The translations under genes and the position numbers were made by a program. Of a DNA stretch of 64,000 nucleotides, positions 19,934 through 27,856 are shown in pieces. The stretch spans positions 372,001 through 436,000 of the forward strand of contig NZ_JAGIXS010000002.1 in assembly GCF_030014915.1 (NCBI RefSeq), written 5' to 3'. The notes under the pieces are model-generated. The model was given only the letters and a program-made list of their open reading frames with translations. It did no database searches and was not told the DNA's origin. Positions within the stretch are counted from its first letter, which is position 1, and every line of letters begins with the position of its first letter. This DNA comes from Pelomonas sp. V22 (GTDB lineage: Bacteria > Pseudomonadota > Gammaproteobacteria > Burkholderiales > Burkholderiaceae_C).

Positions 19934-20923
19934 TCAGCCCACCAGATTGGCCAGCGTCAGCAGGGCCAGCAGCAGCATCCACAGCACGACCGAGCGCCAG
20001 ACCAGGCCCACCACGCTCTGCAGATGCCCGAGTTGCAGCGGCGCGCCCGGCGTGGAGCCTGCAGCGCCCGTGGCATCGGCATCGCTGCCCGATTCAAAGG
20101 TCTTGCTGCGATCCGGCGTGACGCCGGGTGCCGCACGGCCGCCCAACTGGATGCCCAGCGCGCCAGCGGCCGAGGCGAGGATGATGCCCTCGTTGGCATG
20201 CATCCAGAGGCTCGCGTCACGGCGCCAGCCGTTCACCGCCTCCTCGAAATTGCCGACGATGGCAAAGCCGGTGGCGGTGAGGCGTGCCGGCACGAAGTCG
20301 ACCCAGCCGAACAGCTGGCGAGACAGCAGCATCAGGCGCTCGTTGGTCGGCGCATCGGTGGTGCGGCTCTTGAAGGCCCAGTAGCGGCTGGCGAACTCGG
20401 CCATGCGGTAGAGCACCGCACCAGCCGGCCCCAGACCCAGCGTCGACAGCACGATGAACCAGAAGAACACGCCAAACACATGGCGATGCGCAGCCAGCAG
20501 CGAATGCTCGACCACGTGGCGCAAGAGCTCGGTGCGCGGCAGCTCGCTCGCGTCCAGATGGCGCCAGGCCGACAGCAGGCGGCGCGCCTCGAGCTCATCG
20601 CCACGCTCGAGCGCGTCGCGGATGTCGGTGAAGTAATGGCTGAACTGACGGAAGCCCAGCGTCAGGTAGAGCATCAGCACCATGAAGGCCAGGGCCAGCA
20701 TGTCGCTGAATTGGCGGATCGCGATGTGCACCGCAGCTGCCAGCAGCGCCGGGCCAACAGCGGTGATGGTCCAGACGACGGCCGCATGATGCTCGCGGCC
20801 TGCATCGAAGTTGCGCCCGGTCCAGCGCACCCAGGCGATCACGCCGTCGTGGACCTTGTTTCCGTGGGGCAGAGGCTTCAGCTGCTCGACCAGCAGCGCA
20901 AACAGGACCGCGAAGAAGTTCAT
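19934..20923 (-). CDS. CobD/CbiB-like membrane protein
   Basis: This 329-residue integral membrane protein resembles the CobD/CbiB family in its order of membrane helices and in WVDFVPARLTATGFAIVGNFEEAV. True CbiB joins aminopropanol to cobyric acid. The Burkholderiales version stands away from cobalamin genes, as here, and often retains only part of the conserved loops, so a role in cobalamin synthesis should not be assumed; AmpE-like membrane proteins are a related alternative. It lies 28 bp after the CoA pyrophosphatase gene on the same strand. Confidence 0.8.
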   Translation of the reverse strand: MNFFAVLFALLVEQLKPLPHGNKVHDGVIAWVRWTGRNFDAGREHHAAVVWTITAVGPALLAAAVHIAIRQFSDMLALAFMVLMLYLTLGFRQFSHYFTDIRDALERGDELEARRLLSAWRHLDASELPRTELLRHVVEHSLLAAHRHVFGVFFWFIVLSTLGLGPAGAVLYRMAEFASRYWAFKSRTTDAPTNERLMLLSRQLFGWVDFVPARLTATGFAIVGNFEEAVNGWRRDASLWMHANEGIILASAAGALGIQLGGRAAPGVTPDRSKTFESGSDADATGAAGSTPGAPLQLGHLQSVVGLVWRSVVLWMLLLALLTLANLVG

Positions 20924-20951
20924 GGGCGCCGATGATAGCGGCCGCTATAGC

Positions 20952-21647
20952 TCAGGCTGACAGAAAGCGGTAGAAGTTGCGCAGCATCGCGGCCGTGGCG
21001 CCCCAGATGAAGTACTCGCGCGGCTGGCCTGCGGCGTCGAGGCTGGTCCAGGGCATGGACAAGAAGCTGCGCTCGCCACCGGCGTACTCGAAGCGATGGC
21101 GACGGTGGTTGGCGGGGTCCATCAAGAAAGCCAGTGGCACCTCGAAGGCCTCGGCCACCTCGAATTCATCGAGCCGCAATTCGATGTCGGGTTGCACCAG
21201 GGCCACGACCGGCGTGACATGAAAGCCGGTCACGGTCACGTAGACCGGCAGCTCGCCTATCACCTCGATATGGCGGCGTGCGAGGCCGATCTCTTCCTCG
21301 GTTTCACGCAGGGCCGTGGCGATGGCATTGCCGTCTTCCGGCTCGACACGGCCGCCAGGAAAGCTGATCTGGCCGGCGTGGTCGCGCAGGTGGTCGGTGC
21401 GGCGCGTGAGCAGCAGGTGCAGGCCCTGCTCGTGCATCACCAGCGGCACCAGCACCGAGGCAGCGGCCGGCGGGCGGTCGGCAAAGAGCCCACCATCGCC
21501 GGGAATCTCGACCTGCCAGGCGGGTGGTGTAGCGAAGCGGGCTCGCAGCGCATCGCTGGTCAGGGATTCGGCTGCGACAGCGGGCAGATGCGCATCCACC
21601 GCGGTGACGGGTACGGCCTGTGGATTGAGGATGGGTGGGCGAACCAT
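20952..21647 (-). CDS. NUDIX hydrolase, CoA pyrophosphatase (NudL-like)
   Basis: The 231-residue product carries the CoA-pyrophosphatase pre-motif LLTRRTDHLRDHAGQISFPG followed at once by the Nudix box (about GGRVEPEDGNAIATALRETE, then EEIGL). The box binds Mg2+ and cuts the diphosphate of CoA or its oxidised forms to 3',5'-ADP and phosphopantetheine. The start is only 24 bp beyond the rplS terminator, leaving little room for a separate promoter, so read-through from the ribosomal operon is likely. Confidence 0.93.
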   Translation of the reverse strand: MVRPPILNPQAVPVTAVDAHLPAVAAESLTSDALRARFATPPAWQVEIPGDGGLFADRPPAAASVLVPLVMHEQGLHLLLTRRTDHLRDHAGQISFPGGRVEPEDGNAIATALRETEEEIGLARRHIEVIGELPVYVTVTGFHVTPVVALVQPDIELRLDEFEVAEAFEVPLAFLMDPANHRRHRFEYAGGERSFLSMPWTSLDAAGQPREYFIWGATAAMLRNFYRFLSA

Positions 21648-21670
21648 GTTGAAAGCATAGAGCCCAAAAA

Positions 21671-21694
21671 CAAAAACCGCCCGAAGGCGGCTTT
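21671..21694 (-). terminator. Rho-independent terminator of rplS
   Basis: Read on the minus strand, GCCGCC-TTCG-GGCGG forms a short stable stem with a TTCG tetraloop, followed by a T-rich run (TTTTTG). It begins about 20 bp after the rplS stop codon. An A/T-rich stretch on the other side gives it some bidirectional character. Confidence 0.8.
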
Positions 21695-21713
21695 TGCATG
21701 AAAAGCGATTGGC

Positions 21714-22067
21714 TTAGGCCAACTTTTCCTTGATTCGAGCCGACTTGCCCGAACGCTGGCGCAGGTAGTACAGCTTGGCGCGGCGCACATCGCCACGACG
21801 CTTGACTTCGATGGTCGAGATCAGCGGGCTGTACAGCTGGAACGTACGTTCCACGCCTTCGCCGCTCGAGATCTTGCGAACGATGAAGCTGCTGTTCAGG
21901 CCGCGGTTGCGCTTGGCAATCACGACGCCTTCGTAAGCCTGCACGCGCTTGCGGGTGCCTTCAACGACGTTGACGCTGACGATCACGGTGTCGCCAGGGG
22001 CGAAGGCCGGGATGGTCTTGTTCAGGCGAGCAATTTCTTCTTGCTCAAGGGTTTGGATCAAGTCCAT
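21714..22067 (-). CDS. rplS: 50S ribosomal protein L19
   Basis: The 117-residue sequence is a full-length L19: it opens [15 protein letters not shown], has [39 protein letters not shown] and the basic C-terminal [21 protein letters not shown]19 lies at the interface of the two ribosomal subunits. It is the last gene of rpsP-rimM-trmD-rplS, but a 152-bp gap with a TATAAT box and a leader hairpin separates it from trmD. It therefore probably has its own promoter too. Confidence 0.98.
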   Translation of the reverse strand: MDLIQTLEQEEIARLNKTIPAFAPGDTVIVSVNVVEGTRKRVQAYEGVVIAKRNRGLNSSFIVRKISSGEGVERTFQLYSPLISTIEVKRRGDVRRAKLYYLRQRSGKSARIKEKLA

Positions 22068-22140
22068 TGCAGTTCTCCATGGGATCTTGTTGGCGCCGCA
22101 GCCCTGACCATCAAACGGATGGCAGTTGCCTGCAAAAGGG

Positions 22141-22159
22141 GCTGGTCAAGCTGACCAGC
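22141..22159 (-). promoter_or_regulatory. Leader hairpin upstream of rplS
   Basis: GCTGGTCA and TGACCAGC form a perfect 8-bp stem with a 3-base loop between the TATAAT box and the rplS start. On the minus strand it is followed by CCCCTTTTGC. It could be an attenuator or an autoregulatory leader; there is no proof of either. Confidence 0.4.
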
Positions 22160-22191
22160 GTTCGGCCCGACAGAGGATCGAAAAGCCCGTC

Positions 22192-22197
22192 ATTATA
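22192..22197 (-). promoter_or_regulatory. rplS: -10 element of a probable rplS promoter
   Basis: TATAAT on the minus strand lies in the context GGCTATAATGACGGGC, very close to the rpsP promoter context TCTATAATGCCGGG. The -35 region falls in the end of trmD and is weak. The transcript would have a leader of about 115 bases carrying the hairpin. Confidence 0.6.
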
Positions 22198-22219
22198 GCC
22201 ACAAATGGCGAGACGTCCG

Positions 22220-23017
22220 TCAGGCCTGTTTCGAGGGCTCGGAAAGGCTGCGCAAAAAGGCTTCATCCGCGCGGCTCAGACGCCCTGCTGCGCGGGCGGC
22301 AGCAATCAGCTCCGGGCGCAGGGCCAGGGTGCGCTCGAGCGAGCGCTCCCGGCGCCAGCGGGCGATCTGCGCGTGGTGGCCCGACATCAGCACCGCCGGC
22401 ACGGCCAGGTCTTCGGTCTGCCCGTCCAGGCCGCTCAGCACCTCGGGGCGGCTGTAATGCGGGCAGTCCAGCAAGCCATCGGAAAAGCTGTCCTGCTGGT
22501 GTGAGGCCGCATCGTTCAAGACGCCAGGTTGCAGGCGCGCCATGGCGTCGAGCAAGGCCAGGGCCGGCAGCTCGCCGCCGGAGAGCACGAAGTCGCCGAG
22601 GCTCAGTTCAAGCGTCACATGACGGTCGAGAAAACGCTGGTCGATGCCCTCGTAGCGGCCGCACAGCAGCACACCGCCCTTCCCCGCCGCCAATTCCTGC
22701 ACCAGGGCCTGATCGATACGGCGGCCGGTCGGGCTGAAATGGATGATGGCCGGCGACGCACCCGCATCTGCCGCAGCTTCCACTCGAACGGCCTTCACGG
22801 CTGCCAGCGCACGTTCCAGCGGTTCGACCAGCATCACCATGCCGGGGCCGCCACCGAACGGCCGGTCATCGACACGGCGGTAATTGTCTTCAGCGAAATC
22901 GCGCAGTTGCCAGAGCCTGACGTCGACCTGGCCGCTCTCGAAAGCACGGCGGGTCACGCCGCTGCTCAGGTGCGGTGCAAACAATTCGGGGAAAAGGGTG
23001 ATGCAGTCGAAGCGCAT
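22220..23017 (-). CDS. trmD: tRNA (guanosine(37)-N1)-methyltransferase TrmD
   Basis: The 265-residue enzyme methylates G37 of tRNAs that read C-starting codons, preventing +1 frameshifts; it uses S-adenosylmethionine in a knotted SPOUT fold. Visible are [13 protein letters not shown] at the start, [12 protein letters not shown], the cofactor-pocket region [13 protein letters not shown] and [15 protein letters not shown]. The C-terminal domain ends with [12 protein letters not shown]. It lies 30 bp after rimM. Confidence 0.98.
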   Translation of the reverse strand: MRFDCITLFPELFAPHLSSGVTRRAFESGQVDVRLWQLRDFAEDNYRRVDDRPFGGGPGMVMLVEPLERALAAVKAVRVEAAADAGASPAIIHFSPTGRRIDQALVQELAAGKGGVLLCGRYEGIDQRFLDRHVTLELSLGDFVLSGGELPALALLDAMARLQPGVLNDAASHQQDSFSDGLLDCPHYSRPEVLSGLDGQTEDLAVPAVLMSGHHAQIARWRRERSLERTLALRPELIAAARAAGRLSRADEAFLRSLSEPSKQA

Positions 23018-23047
23018 CGTGGACTCGCCGGGCGCGAGCTGTGGGAC

Positions 23048-23656
23048 TCAGTAGTCCAGGCCCCAGTCAACGCTGATGCGCCGCTCGGCCAGGTCCACAT
23101 CGTCGATGAAGGCGGCCACGAAGGGAATCAGGCGTTCCTGGTCGGGCTTGACCGGCGCTTGCAGGCCGGGCGGCGTGATGCGCAGCACGCTGTGCGGGCC
23201 GGTGTCCATCAGGCCGGCCACGGTGCCGAGCTCTTCGCCTTGGCGATTGACCACTGACAGGCCGATCAGGTCGACCCAGTAGTACTCGTCGGTCTCGGGC
23301 TTGGGGAAGCTGCTGCGCGACAGGAAGATGCGCGCACCGCCGAGAGCCTCGGCGCCGTTGCGGTCGGTCACGCCTTCGATGTTGGCAACAATGCCATCAC
23401 CGTGGTCGCGGACCGCAAGAATCTTGAGCAGGGTGGGCAAGGCTTTGACCTTGCTCGCCACTGCGGGCTTGTTGTCGTCGGCCGGTTTCAGAAACCAGCG
23501 GCGCGACGAGAACAGCGCCTGGGCATCGGCTGAATAGGCTTGCACCTTGATCCAGCCCTTGACGCCCCAGGCGTCCAGAAGGCGCCCGACCTCAATCGCA
23601 TCCTCGGGCCAGGTCGGCTCGGTGACGCTTGCTTGCAGGTCGGACGAAGCCGTCAC
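23048..23656 (-). CDS. rimM: Ribosome maturation factor RimM
   Basis: The 202-residue product has an N-terminal RimM domain (EVGRLLDAWGVKGWIKVQAY) and a C-terminal PRC barrel (YYWVDLIGLSVVNRQGEELG). RimM assists assembly of the 30S head around S19 and 16S processing. Its stop-to-start spacing fits the rpsP operon, with the start one base beyond the rpsP stop. A hydrophilic insert (residues about 60-75) separates strands in the first domain. Confidence 0.97.
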   Translation of the reverse strand: MTASSDLQASVTEPTWPEDAIEVGRLLDAWGVKGWIKVQAYSADAQALFSSRRWFLKPADDNKPAVASKVKALPTLLKILAVRDHGDGIVANIEGVTDRNGAEALGGARIFLSRSSFPKPETDEYYWVDLIGLSVVNRQGEELGTVAGLMDTGPHSVLRITPPGLQAPVKPDQERLIPFVAAFIDDVDLAERRISVDWGLDY

Positions 23657-23911
23657 TTAAGCGGCGACCTTCTTGCTCGCTTCGCCAACCAGGCGAGCGA
23701 CGGCCGGCGACAGCTGAGCGCCGACACCGGTCCAGTAGCTGACGCGGTCCAGGGCCACGCGCAGCGGCTCGGCAGCACCGGAAGCGACGGGGTTGTAGAA
23801 ACCCACCTTCTCGATGAAGCGGCCGTCACGGCGGTTTTGGCTGTTTGCCACGACGATGTTGTAGAAGGGGCGCTTCTTAGAGCCGCCACGTGCCAGACGA
23901 ATCACAACCAT
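23657..23911 (-). CDS. rpsP: 30S ribosomal protein S16
   Basis: The 84-residue protein begins [20 protein letters not shown], the signature of S16, followed by [15 protein letters not shown]. It is an early-assembling 30S protein. I place the start at the ATG at 23911 because the family starts exactly there; the longer open frame upstream is leader sequence. It heads the four-gene operon and is followed immediately by rimM. Confidence 0.98.
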   Translation of the reverse strand: MVVIRLARGGSKKRPFYNIVVANSQNRRDGRFIEKVGFYNPVASGAAEPLRVALDRVSYWTGVGAQLSPAVARLVGEASKKVAA

Positions 23912-24065
23912 GATTGTTCCAAAGTATTCAGAGCAACTACCGCACCAGGAGACACTCAGGGCAAGCAGTTCGGGTGGTGCGAACTGACACAATTGAGTCA
24001 CTCCACACCGTTGTTGGCCGCTGTAGATACGCCAGCCCCTCGGCTGACCAGCACCAAAACCCGGC

Positions 24066-24071
24066 ATTATA
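24066..24071 (-). promoter_or_regulatory. rpsP: -10 element of the rpsP operon promoter
   Basis: TATAAT on the minus strand, followed by GCCGGG, lies about 155 bp upstream of rpsP. No good -35 hexamer is seen. The same CTATAnTnnCGGG-like context occurs upstream of rplS and, in variant form, rpsT. Confidence 0.65.
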
Positions 24072-24097
24072 GACTCGCGCCGGAGAGAAAACCCTAG

Positions 24098-24661
24098 ATG
24101 AGCACAGAAAACTTGAATCCTCCCGCTGCCACGCTACAAATTCGTCCCAGCCTCGATGCCGACCTGCCGGCCATCCAGGCGATCTACCAACATGCCGTGC
24201 TCCATGGCACCGGCACTTTCGAGACCGAAGTCCCCGATCTGGCCGAGATGACTCGCCGCCGTGGCGAGGTACTGGGGCGGGGCCTGCCCTGGCTGGTGGT
24301 GCAACGCGGAGAGCAGGTGCTGGGCTACGCCTACGCCAACTACTTCCGCCCGCGCATGGCCTATCGTTTCTGCCTGGAAGATTCGATCTACCTGCATCCC
24401 GACAGCCAGGGCTTGGGACTCGGAAAGCTGCTACTGGCCGAGCTGATCGCGCGTTGCGAGGCGCTCGGCGCCCGCCAGATGCTGGCCGTGATTGGTGACG
24501 CCGAGAACCGGGGTTCGATCGGCGTCCACCGCGCCCTCGGGTTCCAGGACACTGGCGTGCTGAAGAGCGCCGGATGGAAATTCAGCCGCTGGCTGGACGT
24601 GGTCCTGATGCAGCGGCAGCTGGGCCAGGGTGACCAAAGTTCACCGGAAATCACGGCATGA
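24098..24661 (+). CDS. GNAT N-acetyltransferase, phosphinothricin acetyltransferase-like
   Basis: The 187-residue product is a GNAT fold protein: [21 protein letters not shown] at the substrate side, [19 protein letters not shown], and the acetyl-CoA loop [18 protein letters not shown] near the middle, followed by [22 protein letters not shown]. Relatives acetylate phosphinothricin, methionine sulfoximine or related amino acids. The physiological substrate is uncertain. Its start is divergent from the rpsP promoter, and its stop overlaps the next gene's ATG by 4 bp. Confidence 0.92.
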   Translation: MSTENLNPPAATLQIRPSLDADLPAIQAIYQHAVLHGTGTFETEVPDLAEMTRRRGEVLGRGLPWLVVQRGEQVLGYAYANYFRPRMAYRFCLEDSIYLHPDSQGLGLGKLLLAELIARCEALGARQMLAVIGDAENRGSIGVHRALGFQDTGVLKSAGWKFSRWLDVVLMQRQLGQGDQSSPEITA

Positions 24662-25101
24662 GCAACTACAAATCCAAGACGCTAACGACCTGGCTGGCGC
24701 TCGGCCTCGGTGTGTTCGGCCTGCACCGTCTCTACCTGCACGGCTTCAAGGACAAGCTGTTCTGGCTGCACCCCTGGCCCACGCTGGCCGGCCTTTACGG
24801 CATACATCGCATGGGCGAGCTGGGTCAGGATGATCGCCTCAGCTGGTTCTTGATGCCACTACTCGGCCTGATGCTCAGCTACGCCATGCTCAGCGGCATC
24901 ATCCACGGCCTCACGCCGGATGAGCGCTGGGACGAACAACACAACCCCGGTCAAACCGGTCGCAACAGTGGCTGGGGCGCCGTGATCGGCGTCGTGCTGT
25001 GCCTGTTGCTGGGCGGCACCTGCCTGATGACGACGATTGCCTTCAGCGCACAGCGCTACTACGAGACCCAGGCCGAGGCAGCCCAGGCGATCAGCCAGTA
25101 G
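24658..25101 (+). CDS. Small TM2-like membrane protein
   Basis: The 147-residue protein has an N-terminal TM2-domain-like pattern (LALGLGVFGLHRLYLHGF), a GLYGIHRMGELGQDD loop, and further membrane segments at about 65-82 and 105-130. No catalytic motif is visible and the role is unknown. It is translationally coupled to the GNAT gene through an ATGA overlap. A GC-rich hairpin without a T-run follows at about 25156-25200. Confidence 0.8.
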   Translation: MSNYKSKTLTTWLALGLGVFGLHRLYLHGFKDKLFWLHPWPTLAGLYGIHRMGELGQDDRLSWFLMPLLGLMLSYAMLSGIIHGLTPDERWDEQHNPGQTGRNSGWGAVIGVVLCLLLGGTCLMTTIAFSAQRYYETQAEAAQAISQ

Positions 25102-25304
25102 CCGCACCGCCGCTCAAGCCCCGGGGGACTGGCGTCGGCCGGCTTTACACAAAGGGGGCCTGCAGGCCCTGCACGCTGCGCTTGCAGCCCCCTCACCCCC
25201 CTCAAACTCGCCGTGAACTTTGCACGCGAGGCCCGGGCAAACCCTTGATTGATGGCGCCGGCCGACCCGACCGTGATCGTGGCGGCCTCCCGCTCACTCG
25301 GCCA

Positions 25305-25320
25305 TGGCCTGATCTTTGCA
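25305..25320 (+). promoter_or_regulatory. Sigma-54-type promoter upstream of the PEP-CTERM gene
   Basis: TGGCCTGATCTTTGCA keeps the diagnostic GG and GC dinucleotides exactly 10 bases apart and matches the RpoN consensus TGGCACGnnnnTTGCA at 10 of 12 defined positions. It lies 79 bp upstream of the PEP-CTERM start. The rest of the 297-bp gap (25102-25398) holds only a GC-rich imperfect hairpin at about 25156-25200. Confidence 0.6.
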
Positions 25321-25398
25321 AGCATCTGCAGCACAGGCTTGATGCGTTGATCCAACGAACGCCGGCCTTGGCAATCACACAACCTTAAAGGCTAGAAC

Positions 25399-25986
25399 AT
25401 GAAACTGCAAAGCATCACCAAGATCCTGGCCGGCCTGGCCATCGCCCTGCCCATGGCGGCTGCCCAAGCCTCGCCGGTGACGAGCCTGGTCGGTGACAAG
25501 GACTGCTTCGGCACCGGCGGCGTTTGCACCGAAGGCGTCTGGCTGCCGGGCGGCTGGTCCATCTTCGCCACCGGTTCGGACCCCGCCTTCACCGACCGGG
25601 TGATCAACACCTCGGCCACGCAGTCCTGGACCCACAGCCTGGCAGCCGGCAGCTATTCCTCGGCCACGCTGAGCTTCCGCACCGCCGGCATCGCCGACAT
25701 CACCGGCCCCTACACCGTCTATGTGGACGGCACGGCCGTGGGCGTGCTGCCGCTGGATGGCTACGGCCACATCGAAGTTCAGACCTTCAGCTTCTCCATC
25801 AACCCGCTGCTGCTGGCTGACGGCTTCGCCACGGTCTCCTTCACGCCGAACTCCTCGGACAGCTGGGCCATTGACTACTCCGAGATCGTTGCCACCGGCG
25901 GCACCGTGCCCGAGCCGACCTCGATGGCCCTGGTGGCCCTCGGCCTGATTGGCCTGGCCGGCAAGTCGCGTCGCAAGACCGCCTGA
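25399..25986 (+). CDS. PEP-CTERM sorting-domain protein
   Basis: The 195-residue exported protein has a signal peptide (MKLQSITKILAGLAIALPMA, cut near AQA-SP). A beta-rich central region with Ser/Thr/Gly follows, then a classic PEP-CTERM tail: PEPTSMALVALGLIGLAG followed by KSRRK. PEP-CTERM proteins are processed by exosortase EpsH/XrtA and linked to exopolysaccharide, floc or biofilm formation. The body does not match a family I recognise. No exosortase lies in the window. The sigma-54-like promoter upstream fits reported RpoN/PrsKR control of this class. Confidence 0.93.
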   Translation: MKLQSITKILAGLAIALPMAAAQASPVTSLVGDKDCFGTGGVCTEGVWLPGGWSIFATGSDPAFTDRVINTSATQSWTHSLAAGSYSSATLSFRTAGIADITGPYTVYVDGTAVGVLPLDGYGHIEVQTFSFSINPLLLADGFATVSFTPNSSDSWAIDYSEIVATGGTVPEPTSMALVALGLIGLAGKSRRKTA

Positions 25987-26015
25987 GGTCGCCCAACCCG
26001 GCAATAGAAACAAAG

Positions 26016-26049
26016 CGGCCCGACTGAGCGATGCTCGGTCGGGCCGTTT
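26016..26049. terminator. Bidirectional terminator between the PEP-CTERM and phosphate transporter genes
   Basis: A 14-bp stem (CGGCCCGACTGAGC / GCTCGGTCGGGCCG, one G-T pair) with a 3-base loop is followed by TTTG and further T residues on the plus strand. A-rich sequence precedes it. It sits between two convergent genes. Confidence 0.85.
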
Positions 26050-26067
26050 GATTTTGGGTGCTTCGGC

Positions 26068-27078
26068 TCAGAACAGCGTGAAGCTCAGCCAGTAGCAGAC
26101 GCCGGCCATGAAGGCCGAGGCGGGGATGGTGAAGATCCAGGCCCAGACGATGTTGCCAGCCACGCCCCAGCGCACGGCCGAGGCACGCTGCACCGAGCCC
26201 ACGCCGACGATGGCGCCGGTGATGGTGTGGGTGGTCGAGACCGGAATGCCCATCGAGGTGGCCAGGAACAGCGTGATCGCCCCGCCCGTCTCGGCACAGA
26301 AGCCGCCCACGGGCTTGAGCTTGGTGATCTTCTGGCCCATGGTGCGCACGATGCGCCAGCCGCCGAACATGGTGCCGAGGCCGATGGCCACATAGCAGGC
26401 CCAGATCACCCAGGACGGCGGGTTCATGTCGCTGGCCGACATATAGCCCGAGGCCACCAGCAGCATCCAGATGATGCCGATGGTCTTCTGCGCATCATTG
26501 CCGCCGTGACCGAGGCTGTAGAGGCCGGCCGAGAGCAGCTGCAGACGGCGGAACCAGTTGTCGACCCGCAGCGGCGGCGTTCGCCGGAAGATCCAGGCCA
26601 CCAGCACCATCAGGAGCGAACCGAGCAGGAAGCCGAGCAGCGGCGAGACGAAGATGAAGGCCACGGTCTTCATGATGCCGCCGCCGATCAGCTTGCTGGC
26701 ACCGGCCTTGGCGATCACCGCGCCGACGATGCCGCCGATCAGCGCATGCGAGGAGCTGGAAGGGATGCCGTACCACCAGGTGATGATGTTCCAGGCAATC
26801 GCCCCCATCAGCGCGCCAAAGATCACGTGATGGTCCACCACGCCCGGCTCGACGATGCCCTTGCCTATGGTGCCCGCTACCTTCAGCTGGAAAAAGGCCA
26901 CCGCAATGACATTGAAGAAGGCGGCGAACAGCACTGCCTGCTGCGGCTTCAAGACGCCGGTGGACACCACCGTGGCGATCGAGTTGGCCGCGTCGTGAAA
27001 ACCATTCATGAAGTCGAACAGCACGGCCAGCACGACCAGCAGTGCGACGACCCAGAGGGCTACCTGTACCGATTGCAT
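26068..27078 (-). CDS. pit: Inorganic phosphate transporter, PiT family
   Basis: The 336-residue permease has the paired PiT signatures: DFMNGFHDAANSIATVVSTG at the N-terminus and the related GGNDAQKTIGII in the second half, together with SSSHALIGGIVGA and VSTTHTITGAIVG. PiT carriers move metal-phosphate complexes with protons at low affinity. It follows the DUF47 gene by 13 bp, the usual PiT-accessory pairing. No high-affinity Pst genes are nearby. Confidence 0.95.
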   Translation of the reverse strand: MQSVQVALWVVALLVVLAVLFDFMNGFHDAANSIATVVSTGVLKPQQAVLFAAFFNVIAVAFFQLKVAGTIGKGIVEPGVVDHHVIFGALMGAIAWNIITWWYGIPSSSSHALIGGIVGAVIAKAGASKLIGGGIMKTVAFIFVSPLLGFLLGSLLMVLVAWIFRRTPPLRVDNWFRRLQLLSAGLYSLGHGGNDAQKTIGIIWMLLVASGYMSASDMNPPSWVIWACYVAIGLGTMFGGWRIVRTMGQKITKLKPVGGFCAETGGAITLFLATSMGIPVSTTHTITGAIVGVGSVQRASAVRWGVAGNIVWAWIFTIPASAFMAGVCYWLSFTLF

Positions 27079-27091
27079 GTGAAGCGCTCGA

Positions 27092-27739
27092 TCAGGAGTT
27101 CTCGAGGACGATGCCCTCGATCAGGTTGGCCACGTCTTCGCAGCGGTCCGAGATCGATTCGAGCTGCTCGTAGATGGCCTTCAGCTTGATCAGCTCGCGC
27201 ACGTCGTCCTGCTCGCGGAACAGCTTGGACATGGCCGAGCGCATCACGCGGTCGGCATCGCTTTCCAGCTTGTCGATCTCTTCGCAGGTCTTGATCGCGG
27301 CCTCGGCCGTCTTGGGCTCGTTCAGCCTGGGCAGCAGGGTCACGGCATGCTGAACGCGCTCGCAGCACTTGGCCGACAGGTCACCGAGCCGCAGCACTTC
27401 CTCGGGGATGGAGCGCACGTCGTACAGCGACATGGTTTCGCTCGAGTCCTGCAGCAGGTCGAGGATGTCGTCCATCGCATTGATCAGGCCGTGGATCTGC
27501 TCACGGTCGATCGGCGTGATGAAGGTGCGGTGCAGCAGGCGATTGACCTCGGCCGTGATGCGGTCGGCGGCGTGCTCGGCCTTGTCGACCTCGGCGGCGT
27601 ACTTCTCGCGCAGATCGAGATCGTTGTAGTTCTGGATCATCAACATGAAGGCGCGCGCGCCTTCGACGATCTGGCTGCCATGCTCATTGAACAATTCGAA
27701 AAAATTGCCCTCGCGGGGCAGCAGCTTGCCAAAAAACAT
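27092..27739 (-). CDS. DUF47 family (PhoU-like) phosphate transport accessory protein
   Basis: The 215-residue, all-helical protein begins MFFGKLLPREGNFFELFNEH, the typical DUF47 start, and has a PhoU-like arrangement of acidic helices (DKAEHAADRITAEVNRLLHR). DUF47 proteins associate with PiT carriers and modulate phosphate uptake. I chose the ATG at 27739, preceded by AGGAG; upstream in-frame codons come from tandem repeats. It is the first gene of a two-gene unit with pit. Confidence 0.93.
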   Translation of the reverse strand: MFFGKLLPREGNFFELFNEHGSQIVEGARAFMLMIQNYNDLDLREKYAAEVDKAEHAADRITAEVNRLLHRTFITPIDREQIHGLINAMDDILDLLQDSSETMSLYDVRSIPEEVLRLGDLSAKCCERVQHAVTLLPRLNEPKTAEAAIKTCEEIDKLESDADRVMRSAMSKLFREQDDVRELIKLKAIYEQLESISDRCEDVANLIEGIVLENS

Positions 27740-27798
27740 GGGGACTCCTGTGGTGCGGAAAGGGCCGGCGCGGCCCACCATCACTTCAACGACTGTTT

Positions 27799-27856
27799 GA
27801 AATTCTCGGAATTTTCTTGAAATCTTTCGATTTTCTCGAAATCTATCGATTTTCAT
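27799..27856. repeat. Three tandem 19-20 bp imperfect repeats upstream of DUF47-pit
   Basis: Three consecutive units occupy 27799-27818, 27819-27837 and 27838-27856. Units two and three (GAAATCTTTCGATTTTCTC and GAAATCTATCGATTTTCAT) differ at 3 of 19 positions; unit one is a looser 20-bp version. The array is AT-rich in a GC-rich genome, begins 60 bp upstream of the DUF47 start and ends at the folK stop codon. It may hold regulator sites; it is not a recognisable Pho box. Confidence 0.7.

Noticed and set aside
27740-27856. Pho box upstream of DUF47-pit
   Set aside because: The repeat units do not contain CTGTCAT-like half-sites.
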